Assembly: GCA_016719565.1 (NCBI GenBank)
Contig: JADJYU010000003.1
Coordinates: forward strand, 558,001 to 622,000
Length of the DNA: 64,000 bases
Origin: Ignavibacteria bacterium
GTDB lineage: Bacteria > Bacteroidota > Ignavibacteria > Tepidaquicellales > Tepidaquicellaceae
Direction of reading: 5' to 3'
The translations under genes were made by a program, and so were the position numbers. The notes below the pieces were generated by a model. The model searched no databases. It saw only the letters and a program-made list of their open reading frames with translations, and had not been told where the DNA came from. Below, one piece after another: positions 17,147 to 24,905 of the stretch (position 1 is the stretch's first letter; every line of letters begins with the position of its first letter).

Positions 17147-18499
17147 TTATTTTACAAGAACAAAACTCTTTACAAACCTTTCCTTTGGGGAAGAAAGAAT
17201 ATACTGATACACACCGGAGCTGATATTCCCGGATTCAAAATTTATATTATAAGATCCTGTGGTAAGGAAATTATTAAAGACCTCTGCTACTTTCTGTCCG
17301 AGACTATTATAAATTTCCAGTTTATAGATATTATTTTGTGAGATATCGAATCCGATCTGTGTACTGTTATTAAAAGGATTCGGATAATTCTGATACAAAT
17401 TAAAATCCGAAACAAATGAATTGTTATTCTGAATACCTGTAGTTTTTTCAATATGTGAATACCAAATCTCTCCAAAATCCGCTCCGCACCAGATTTTTTT
17501 ATTTTTATACAGAGCAAGTTTTGAAAATTCTGTATTTGAAGAATTATCTATAAACCATTCATCTCCGCCTTTTGTCGTTTTTAAAATATATCCCACAAGA
17601 GATGGAGCCCAGCCTGTATCAGGAGAAATAAACAATATGTCATTTATCTGCGGAAAGCTAAATCCTGAAACAGGATTATTCTGAAATACCCAGTTGTAAC
17701 CGCCGTTTGTAGTCTTGTAAATATTATGTCCATTACCATCATTTCCTGAAATCCACCCTGTATCATTGTTTAGAAAACAAATACCTAATACTCCATAAGG
17801 TTGAGGAATATATTGATACATGTCAATAAAACTGGTTCCAGAATTTGTAGTTTTAAGAAATGTATAATATCCACCATAAAATGCTGTTTTTTCATTAAGC
17901 CAAAACTGTTCAAATATCTCTGAAAAATTAGTTGGAGAATTAAAAATGCTGTTCCAATTCATTCCTCCATTAGTTGATTTCATTATAATAGCTTTGTATT
18001 CAGTATTTATCCCAGCTATAAACCCTGTTAAACTATTTTCAAACTTAATTGTATAAAAATTCAAATTAGAGTTAATATCATAGCTTACCCAATTAAAACC
18101 GCCATTGGAAGTTTTCCTGATAGTTCCATAAGAACCACAAGTCCAACCAGTTGATCTGTTTAAAAAATAAATACCCGCAAGAAAATTTCCTACTGAACTA
18201 AATTGAATTGAATCCCAGCTGTATCCGCTGTTTGTTGTTTTGACTATTCCAATTCCAACTCCCCCATGCGATGCCCATCCATAAAGTGAATCAATAAAAA
18301 ACACATCTGTAATATAACGTGTTAAAGACGGAGTCTGAACACTGATCCATGTATTATTATTTTCTGTGTTTTGATGAATGTAATTTGAATTACCGGGTGA
18401 TATAATATTTAAATTATTTCTAATGTCCTGAGCGCGGATTTCAAAACAATAAAGAATATTTAATAAAACAATAATAGTAGTAATAAATTGTTTTTTCAT
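17147..18499 (-). CDS. Secreted YCF48-type propeller with T9SS tail
   Basis: 450 residues. Signal peptide (about 1-23) then propeller blades marked by KTTNSGYSW, KTSNGGFNW, KSTNGGMNW, KTTNSGTSF, KTTNGGYNW and KTTKGGDEW, each followed by a strand such as DTGWISGNDGN. The passenger resembles the one at 8279-9562, but the sorting tail (NYPNPFNNSTQIGFDISQN ... ERFVKSFVLVK) is of the type used by its neighbours at 13700 and 15595. This is a clear case of a passenger and a tail with different histories. Confidence 0.86.
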   Translation of the reverse strand: MKKQFITTIIVLLNILYCFEIRAQDIRNNLNIISPGNSNYIHQNTENNNTWISVQTPSLTRYITDVFFIDSLYGWASHGGVGIGIVKTTNSGYSWDSIQFSSVGNFLAGIYFLNRSTGWTCGSYGTIRKTSNGGFNWVSYDINSNLNFYTIKFENSLTGFIAGINTEYKAIIMKSTNGGMNWNSIFNSPTNFSEIFEQFWLNEKTAFYGGYYTFLKTTNSGTSFIDMYQYIPQPYGVLGICFLNNDTGWISGNDGNGHNIYKTTNGGYNWVFQNNPVSGFSFPQINDILFISPDTGWAPSLVGYILKTTKGGDEWFIDNSSNTEFSKLALYKNKKIWCGADFGEIWYSHIEKTTGIQNNNSFVSDFNLYQNYPNPFNNSTQIGFDISQNNIYKLEIYNSLGQKVAEVFNNFLTTGSYNINFESGNISSGVYQYILSSPKERFVKSFVLVK

Positions 18500-18551
18500 T
18501 ATTGTTTCCTTTTTCCGTAAACGGAATGTTTAATTTGAGAAAATTTATTTT

Positions 18552-18600
18552 TTATTTTAATAGAACAAAACTCTTTACAATCCTTTCCTTTGTGTCACCA
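18552..18600 (-). pseudogene. Remnant of a T9SS tail
   Basis: The minus strand encodes TKERIVKSFVLLK and a stop, the last 13 residues of the local tail family, preceded by unrelated DNA. The leader at 18503-18550 is a copy of 15547-15600, so this is the stub of a fourth array member. Confidence 0.75.
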
Positions 18601-19214
18601 TGCAAGACAAATCCGGTATCTGTATTTATTAAACTTATTCTTTGTAAATCTAAATCATGTGAAAACCCGAACGCGATAAAGAAAGTAAATATACCTTTAG
18701 AGAAGTGGATATAATATGTTCCTAAACTTAATTTCCATAACGGTAAAAATTTTTTATTTCAATTTAAGGAAGATGATTTAAGAAATTAATTTTTATCCTG
18801 CCATTGAAATTCAATTCCGGGCGCGTTACAATACTAAAAATATTAATATTTCTGTGCAAGGACTTATGTCATGTTTTTGATATAATTTCTATTATATAAA
18901 TACGGGGATGCAGAACAGCTTCAGAAGAATAACTATTTCGTTCTTTTGTTTTAAAGGTTTAAGGGATTGTTCCCTTCGGACAGTTTTTCTGTGCAGCGGG
19001 GCGGCATTAATAATCAGGATTTCAATTTCTTTCATCAAATTCACATGTCGCTAATCCGTTCAAAAGCATTGAAAATTTGACAAGTAATCTTTCCCGTCCG
19101 CCGGGCAACGTGTCCCGCTCCGCGGGTAATCTTTCCTGCCAGAATGAGACTTGTCGTATGAAATATAATAATTTCAAAATGAGATCATGATAAATATAAT
19201 AATAATACTTTTGT
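18601..19214. other. Intergenic stretch, no intact gene
   Basis: No convincing coding region. The part around 19090-19150 has GC-rich CCGTCCGCCGGGC and CCGCTCCGCGGG inverted runs with CTTTCC between them. Otherwise it is AT-rich. Confidence 0.45.
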
Positions 19215-19690
19215 ATTCCGCATAGCGGTTTCATCTTTGTAGAAAAAATAATAAATTGACGTTTAAAAATGTATTGTTTATTCATAATTAATCATTGATC
19301 ATTAATAATTGAGTTAGATGTGACATTTTCTATTCATACCATTACGGGGTTGTAATGTCTCTTTTGCTCTTTTGTTACAAAGATTTCACCCCTACGGGGT
19401 TGAAATGTTGTATTGCTTTTTTCTACAAAGATTTCACCCCTACGGGGTTTTAATTGTTTTTACTACAGAGACGTTGCCCCTACGGGGTTTTATATTTTCT
19501 ACCCTCACCTCACCAACATGGTTTTGGTAATAAATATTGTAATCATATTAAAAGGGTATGTAGTTAAAAGAAATTCTACTTTTAAAATGGCTCTTAACCG
19601 CGTGAGCGATGTAATCTTTGTAGAAAAATTTATGATTCAATTAATAAACAGCGTAGCTGTGACATTTTCTTTCTATTCGTCCTTTGTAAT
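19215..19690. repeat. Cluster of REP-like palindromes
   Basis: At least four copies of a palindrome CACCCCTACGGGGTT (cores at about 19344, 19395, 19441 and 19481, 40-50 bases apart). Each full copy is preceded by CTACAAAGATTT or a variant. Related pieces CATCTTTGTAGAAAAA (19229) and AATCTTTGTAGAAAAA (19612) flank the cluster, beside GCATAGC, GCGTGAGC and GCGTAGC motifs. The stretches between copies differ in length and are AT-rich, so it is not a CRISPR array. Confidence 0.65.
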
Positions 19691-19734
19691 TTGTAATTTG
19701 CAATTTATTTTTAAATGTTTCCATCGGAGCACAT

Positions 19735-19790
19735 GGTAATGTAAGCTCCGAACTTTCAACTAATAAACTAACTCGACATCATATACTACT
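19735..19790. repeat. Remnant of the RAYT element
   Basis: GTAAGCTCCGAACTTTCAAC, then TAATAAACTAACTCGACATC and ATATACTAC match 4964-5008, the last codons and 3' flank of the transposase gene, with one extra base. The rest of the element is absent. Confidence 0.75.
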
Positions 19791-19948
19791 GAAGGTCAGA
19801 AAACTGAAGTGAAGTAAATCAAAGTATTAAAAATGAATTTACTTCAAAAGACTTCATCACCAATTACAGGGAAAAAAGAAAAAGAATCCTGCATATCAGT
19901 CTGATACTTGGAATTCTTGCAGCTTTTGTTGTTACCAGTATTAAAAAA

Positions 19949-19986
19949 CGAAGGTTTGGAAATATTATCAATTCCCAAACCATTCG
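19949..19986. terminator. Bidirectional terminator after the NBR1-like gene
   Basis: CGAAGGTTTGG pairs with CCAAACCATTCG around an AATATTATCAATT-type loop. T-rich on both sides (CGTTTTTTAATAC on the minus strand). It lies about 70 bases past the stop at 20055. Confidence 0.6.
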
Positions 19987-20054
19987 TCTTATATTATTAT
20001 TTTTTAATTACAATTAATAATAATTCTATTTAACAGACTACCTGTTTTCTTTTT

Positions 20055-21263
20055 TTAATTTTTTACAATTACCTGAACAGATCCAGATGGAGCACCAAAC
20101 AAATTACCATCTTTATCCATCATCATCATTTGAAAATGCTGTGATCCGATTTCATTTGGTTTTACTTTAAAATTAAAAGTTACAAGTTTACCGGGTTGTA
20201 TATTTTCTGGAAGCTGAATATATCCAATTCCCCACATATTTACTGATTGTATCTTTAGATCTTTGTCTACTACAACAAGTTGTTCATTTCCTTTTATCCA
20301 TGCTGTGTTTCCGGTATTAGCCATTGTCACAGATACATCCAGTTCTTCATTGAAAGAAACTGAATTTGGAATTTGCTGCTTTATGTAACTTGAGTTATTT
20401 GTTCCGGGCGGCAATTCCTTTATGGCAATAATACCTGATACATTCACAGTAACTTTATCAGATGCCTGACCAAAATATGAATCTCCTTTTTTCATCATCC
20501 ATTGCATTTCATAAAATCCTGCAGACGGCGGCGCTGTTACATAAAATTCTATAGATGATATCTGACCGCTTTCTATTGTACTTGATAATGCAACTGGTGT
20601 AGAATTCCAGTCTGCGTATACTTTAGCTGCTGATTGCTGGACTGGAGCAAGTGTATAACCTTCCGATGAATTCCATGGATACATCCCAGTGTTTTCAATA
20701 GATACAGACACTTTATATTTCTCTCCTGCATTCATATTTTCCGGTATAGAGACGCTGATAAATCTGGATTCATTACCTTCTACTGAATATACTACCGGAA
20801 CAGCTTCACCATTTACCTTTGTCACGTTGATAGAGTATTCACCAAAATAATTATTATCCTTAGTCATTGCCCATTTTGAATTATATACTCCGGGTTCATA
20901 AGGTGCTTTTATTTTAAAGATAACAATTGCTTTTTCACCCGGTATAACATTGTTCGGAATATTAACATTCTTAATTCCCCATACATCAGATTTATAAACA
21001 TTATCAGACTGATCATACAGACTCAATAAATAATTATCATCCTTGTCCCAAATATTTTTGCCTGTATTGATAAAAGTAATAGATGCTGGATATTCTTCAC
21101 CCGGATTCAGACTTTCAGGAATGTCAACATCTACTATTTTAGAATTATCACCGAGGGTAGAAACTCCGTAAACAGCTCCTTTGTCCTGTGCTGAGATATC
21201 TGATGTCAATCCAAACATAATCATTATACAAAAAACTGATATTACTTTATTAAGGGTTTTCAT
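20055..21263 (-). CDS. Secreted protein with three NBR1-like (FW) Ig domains
   Basis: 402 residues. A signal peptide (about 1-25, DISAQ) is followed by three ~115-residue copies of one beta-sandwich: about 42-145, 168-272 and 295-400. Each copy has a PES/PEN/PNS-type opening, a GEEY.x.ITFINTGKNIWDK-like strand with an invariant Trp, a PG turn (IPGEKAIVIF, IQPGKLVTF), and a closing PGVYNSKWAMTKDNNYFGE-like strand. This is the pattern of the NBR1-type Ig/FW domain found in some bacteria. No T9SS tail is present, so it is probably periplasmic or exported another way. The ligand is unknown. Confidence 0.75.
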   Translation of the reverse strand: MKTLNKVISVFCIMIMFGLTSDISAQDKGAVYGVSTLGDNSKIVDVDIPESLNPGEEYPASITFINTGKNIWDKDDNYLLSLYDQSDNVYKSDVWGIKNVNIPNNVIPGEKAIVIFKIKAPYEPGVYNSKWAMTKDNNYFGEYSINVTKVNGEAVPVVYSVEGNESRFISVSIPENMNAGEKYKVSVSIENTGMYPWNSSEGYTLAPVQQSAAKVYADWNSTPVALSSTIESGQISSIEFYVTAPPSAGFYEMQWMMKKGDSYFGQASDKVTVNVSGIIAIKELPPGTNNSSYIKQQIPNSVSFNEELDVSVTMANTGNTAWIKGNEQLVVVDKDLKIQSVNMWGIGYIQLPENIQPGKLVTFNFKVKPNEIGSQHFQMMMMDKDGNLFGAPSGSVQVIVKN

Positions 21264-21502
21264 AATTTTATATTAATTTATAAAAAATTATATTTTAAAG
21301 TTATTCATTGAAACTTCAATTGGATAACTTTAAAACAATATTAAGCGATTTGTTATTGTTTAATAGTGCAATGCCCGTGCCAAATAAAAATGAAAAGAAT
21401 AAAGTGTTTTGATTGATAATATGCTGGGATTAATTATTGATTTGACAATTTTGTCATATAATTGTCATTAATAAAATCAGTAAAAAATTAAGAAATGCAA
21501 GA

Positions 21503-21544
21503 AAGGCAGAATCGGTTTAATAATATTAAGAAATTCTGCCTTTT
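21503..21544 (-). terminator. Terminator of the truncated VOC gene
   Basis: AAGGCAGAAT pairs with ATTCTGCCTT, with an AT-rich loop. It is 33 bases beyond the stop of the VOC fragment. Confidence 0.55.
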
Positions 21545-21576
21545 AGTAATTCTGAGAATATAAGATAAGGAAAATT

Positions 21577-21671
21577 TTATTCCACTTTCTCCAGGCAGTT
21601 AAACATCCATTGTACACCGAACTTATCAGTACAGCTTACAAAGTATGCACCCCAGAACATTTCCTGAAGAT
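21577..21671 (-). pseudogene. C-terminal stub of a PhnB-like VOC protein
   Basis: The minus strand reads FQEMFWGAYFVSCTDKFGVQ, then WMFNCLEKVE and a stop. This is the ending of the PhnB/3-demethylubiquinone methyltransferase-like glyoxalase superfamily (MFWG ... D.FGV.W). The remaining ~100 residues are missing, replaced at about 21671 by a T9SS gene fragment. Confidence 0.75.
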
Positions 21672-21800
21672 ATATGAAGACAAAAATCTTTCATCAGGAA
21701 AATATAAATACCGTCTGAAGCGTACTCCGGCAGAACCACACGCGCTCTTACACGTCTCTGCCGAAATTCCCTGTAAAGTCCAAACGTTTAAAAATATATT
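21672..21800 (+). pseudogene. Deleted copy of the VCBS/T9SS gene end
   Basis: The first ~45 bases encode YEDKNLSSGKYKYRLK as at 7547-7594, then the sequence jumps to TCTCTGCCGAAATTCC and TGTAAAGTCCAAACGTTT, resembling 8063-8092. It is therefore a third, internally deleted copy of the duplicated segment. Confidence 0.7.
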
Positions 21801-22138
21801 TTCGCCGCATATACGACATTTTTTTTATTTTTGGTTTTTGTTTAACAGCCGTTTATCATCTCAAAAGCCCGCCCGGTTAATATCTGAATGTTTTATGCGG
21901 ATTTCCGGATTCCGGAATCATTGGTTTTAAAATGTCCCGGCTTGTTTCTTTTGGTACTGGTTATTTCAATTATTTGAATTTTATTTCAGTTGATCTTAAT
22001 TTTTCTTGTTTCTTCTTATTTTTTATTGCCTCTGTTCATTTTTTTTGTGAAAAATTTTTCACTTTTTAAATTTTTTTTACTTTTTCAGAAAATTTATTTA
22101 CCTTCACAAGACATTTCTTTACATTCACAGGATATTTC
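21801..22138. other. Intergenic stretch with decayed repeat edge
   Basis: No gene seen. From about 22080 the minus strand continues the Cys-rich repeat (EISCECKEMSCEGK) between stop codons, so the repeat tract once reached further left. Confidence 0.45.
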
Positions 22139-22555
22139 TTAACTTTCACACAACTTTTCTTTACTTACACCGGACATTTCCTGACTTTCACAAAACATTT
22201 CTAAACATTCAAAGGACATTTCCTGATTTTCACAAAACATTTCTAAACATTCACAGGACATTTCCTGACTTTCACAAAACATTTCTAAACATTCAAAGGA
22301 CATTTCCAGACTTTCACAAAACATTTCGAAACATTCAAAGGACATTTCTTCACTTTCATCTTTCATTTCCAGTCATTCACGAGACATTTCTTCCCGTTTA
22401 CTGAAAATTTCTTCACTTACACAACTCTTCGTTTCGCATTCATAACTCTTCGTTTCGCATTTTACCTTCTTCGCATCACATTTTCCCTTCTTCGCATCGC
22501 ATTTCTTCTTCTTCGCTGCGCATTCAAGTTTCTTTATTTCATTTTCAATTTTCAT
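22139..22555 (-). pseudogene. Cys/Glu/Met-rich repeat reading frame interrupted by one TGA
   Basis: Starting at the ATG at 22555, 60 residues rich in Lys and Cys (KKCDAKKGKCDAKKVKCETK) lead to a TGA at 22373. The same frame continues as LEMKDESEEMSFECFEMF and then 21-bp repeats of the type MSFECLE/MFCESQE. The TGA falls exactly where other units have a TGT Cys codon (E-Cys-L-E-M). The leftward end is a TAA where other units have CAG (Gln). No protein family is recognised. It may be a decaying coding repeat, a non-coding minisatellite that happens to be open, or less likely a recoded gene. Confidence 0.45.
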
Positions 22556-22568
22556 TTTATCACGTCTC

Positions 22569-22660
22569 TCATTCTTTATTAAGTTCCCAGAACTCTTTAT
22601 CAGGCATCCCCGTCGCTTTATACAATATTTGCAGTCCTTTTTTTAATTTCTCCGGCTCTT
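22569..22660 (-). pseudogene. Short coding remnant
   Basis: The minus strand reads EEPEKLKKGLQILYKATGMP, then DKEFWELNKE and a stop. It looks like the end of a real small helical protein but has no start; upstream DNA switches frame into Lys/Cys-rich repeat-like sequence. Family unknown. The remaining gap to 23038 shows no gene. Confidence 0.35.
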
Positions 22661-22859
22661 CGCATCACATTCATCATTCTTCATTTGATTTTACGCTTGC
22701 TCTACACTGTGTTGCTGTTTCTTTAAATGAATCTCTGCATTCTTTGTATTACTTTCAGGTTGCTTCAATTCTGATTCTTATTCCTTAATTATATACTTTT
22801 ACCGCTATGACACCAGGTCACAAAGCATTTTATTAAAATTCTAATTATCGGTTCGTAGC

Positions 22860-22877
22860 CGCATGCTTTAGCTTGCG
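22860..22877. repeat. Short palindrome
   Basis: CGCATGCTTTAGCTTGCG is an 18-base near-perfect inverted repeat of the kind dispersed between genes in many bacteria. Confidence 0.45.
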
Positions 22878-23038
22878 AAATACACTTAAAAGAACTAAAC
22901 AAAATCAACGGAAGTTCATTTAAATAGCAACGCACATTTCTAAATAATCACCCCGCACCTCAATTTTGCTTTGAAACTCTAGGCTATTAATGGTATATTA
23001 TCTGACTTTTTACAATCAAATCAAACCAAAACAATTTA

Positions 23039-24088
23039 ATGCCAAATATATCAAGCAAATCTTTTATATCAGCTCTTTTTATCGTAATGTTTTCAATTTT
23101 AATTTTACAGGGATGTGATGAAAAAAAAGATAACGGGAATACAGGAAAAGGATCCGATACAGTTAATTCCGATCTTGTTATCAAAGATGATAAAGGTGTA
23201 AAAGTGAATCTGCTGCTCAAACCAAAAGTAGGTGACGTGCTCAGTTACAGAATGAATGCAAAAACAACCTCCAAAGAAAAAAGTCCTATGACTCAGGATA
23301 AAGAGTTAACTTCAATACAGGATATTAATTATTATTATAAGGAAGAAGTAACGGAAATTACATCTGCCGGCATAGTAAGCTACAAAATTACTTTCGACAG
23401 TATCACCATTATTTCAAATCTTGCTTCCGCTGATTCTTCAGTAAGTCTTGCTTACAATTCCAACATTAAAGATTCAATATATTCCAAGCCGGATTTCCTG
23501 CAGTATAACGCCATAATGGGAGAGAGTTTTTATGCAAGGGTCTCTCAGAACGGAGAAATATCCGATGTATATGGTCTTGAAGGCGTTTATGAAAAAATGT
23601 TTAAAGCTCTCGGCGATACTCTGACCAAAGAACAAAAAGAAACTCTGAAAGACTCATTCGGAAAAGACGCCATCAAAGCCGTTCTGCAGCAGCAGTTTCA
23701 GATGTTCCCGGAGAATCCGGTTTATGTGGATTCCGCATGGACAAGATCATATGAGACTCAGATGCTGATATTCCCGGTGAAGAATTCCCTGAGCTACAAA
23801 CTCAAGGAAGTCAAAGAAGAAAACAAACAGACTCTGCTTACTATCGACGCTGATCTGGCTGTGGACTTCATTGAAAAAGAGATCAAGGATAAGGAAATGA
23901 GTTACAAAGTGGAAGATTCTAAAACAGGCGGTAAGGGTGTAATAATCTACAATATTACAAAAGGATGCGTTATCAAAAAAGAAACCAGTACAAATCTTGA
24001 TCTTACAATGAAAATTTCCGCCGGAAGCCAGTCCGTTAAAACTACTCAGAATGTAACAACGGAATTATTTGTGAATCTTTTACAGTAA
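23039..24088 (+). CDS. DUF6263-like lipoprotein
   Basis: 349 residues with a lipoprotein signal: hydrophobic segment 10-24 and a lipobox LQGC (Cys26). After an Asp/Lys-rich linker comes a strand-rich domain starting LLLKPKVGDVLSYRMNAKTT and ending with ITKGCVIKKETSTNLDLTM, the layout of the DUF6263 family, in which paired blocks resemble a lipid-handling fold. No enzyme motif. It lies 6 bases upstream of upp, but the functional link is probably only co-transcription. Family assignment is moderate. Confidence 0.7.
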   Translation: MPNISSKSFISALFIVMFSILILQGCDEKKDNGNTGKGSDTVNSDLVIKDDKGVKVNLLLKPKVGDVLSYRMNAKTTSKEKSPMTQDKELTSIQDINYYYKEEVTEITSAGIVSYKITFDSITIISNLASADSSVSLAYNSNIKDSIYSKPDFLQYNAIMGESFYARVSQNGEISDVYGLEGVYEKMFKALGDTLTKEQKETLKDSFGKDAIKAVLQQQFQMFPENPVYVDSAWTRSYETQMLIFPVKNSLSYKLKEVKEENKQTLLTIDADLAVDFIEKEIKDKEMSYKVEDSKTGGKGVIIYNITKGCVIKKETSTNLDLTMKISAGSQSVKTTQNVTTELFVNLLQ

Positions 24089-24094
24089 GTAAAT

Positions 24095-24739
24095 TTGAAA
24101 AAACTTAAGATAATAACTCATCCGCTAGTTCAGCATTATCTTTCTATCATGAGAGATAAAAAAACTTCAAAGGCTGAATTCAAAGAATCGCTTGATAAGA
24201 TATCATACATAGTCGCAGCTGAAACATTTGCTGCTCTCAGTCTGGGAAATAAATCAGTCAATACTCCTTTTAAAAAAATCGTAGGGAAGAAGGTAAACGA
24301 AACCGTTGTCCTTCTTCCGATCCTCAGGGCGGGTCTCGGACTCACAAAAGGTTTTACCGACCTTTATCCTGAGATTCTGACAAGTCATATCGGTATTTAC
24401 CGCGACGAAAAGACTCTTAAACCCGTTCAGTATTATTTCCGCTTTCCTAAAATTCAGAATAAAAAAGATGCAACCGTAATAATTCTTGATCCAATGATCG
24501 CAACCGGCGGCAGCGTGATTTTTACGATCGAATGTCTTTTGAATATGGGCATAAGAAAGATCAAAGTGGTTTCACTTCTCTGCGCTCCTGAAGGAATTGA
24601 TGCGATCGAAAAAAGTTTTCGGAGTAATGAAAAAAAACATATTGAAATTACTTCCTGCAGTCTCGATGAAAAGCTGAACGAAAAAGGTTATATCATCCCC
24701 GGACTTGGTGATGCCGGTGACCGCATTTTCGGAACATGA
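24095..24739 (+). CDS. upp: Uracil phosphoribosyltransferase
   Basis: 214 residues, cytoplasmic salvage enzyme: uracil + PRPP to UMP + PPi. The PRPP-binding loop LDPMIATGGS is at 131-140, the family LLPILRAGLG at 73-82, and the uracil-binding IIPGLGDAGDRIFGT ends the protein. The start is TTG at 24095, six bases after the previous stop; no better ATG gives the conserved ITHPLVQHYLSIMRD opening. Length fits the family. Confidence 0.95.
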   Translation: MKKLKIITHPLVQHYLSIMRDKKTSKAEFKESLDKISYIVAAETFAALSLGNKSVNTPFKKIVGKKVNETVVLLPILRAGLGLTKGFTDLYPEILTSHIGIYRDEKTLKPVQYYFRFPKIQNKKDATVIILDPMIATGGSVIFTIECLLNMGIRKIKVVSLLCAPEGIDAIEKSFRSNEKKHIEITSCSLDEKLNEKGYIIPGLGDAGDRIFGT

Positions 24740-24905
24740 TAAACTAAGATCTGTTCATTCCGCTTTCCATATTCTCACAACTGATCCCCAGTTCATAACA
24801 TATCCTGCATTTAGAAATTTTATTTAAGTCCTTTTTCAGCTATTCACTTTATCAATTTGTTTTGTTAAATTAATAACAAACCTGAATAAGGATATTTCAT
24901 ACCAA

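Noticed and set aside
18601..19214. Short open frames in the gap
   Set aside because: They lack family resemblance, good starts or typical codon use, and the DNA is next to repeats and remnants.
19321..19500. Possible CRISPR array
   Set aside because: Only four copies, the repeats are palindromic and degenerate, the intervals vary in length and are AT-rich, and no cas gene is near.
21577..21800. A single fusion gene of VOC and T9SS parts
   Set aside because: The two pieces lie on opposite strands, so this is a recombination joint and not a fusion protein.
22373..22375. Selenocysteine codon
   Set aside because: A simple TGT to TGA mutation in a decaying repeat explains it; no SECIS-like hairpin was obvious and further stops follow in the tract.
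22690..22790. Minus-strand reading ESELKQPESNTKNAEIHL as a gene
   Set aside because: It is short, starts after a stop without an ATG and matches no family I know.
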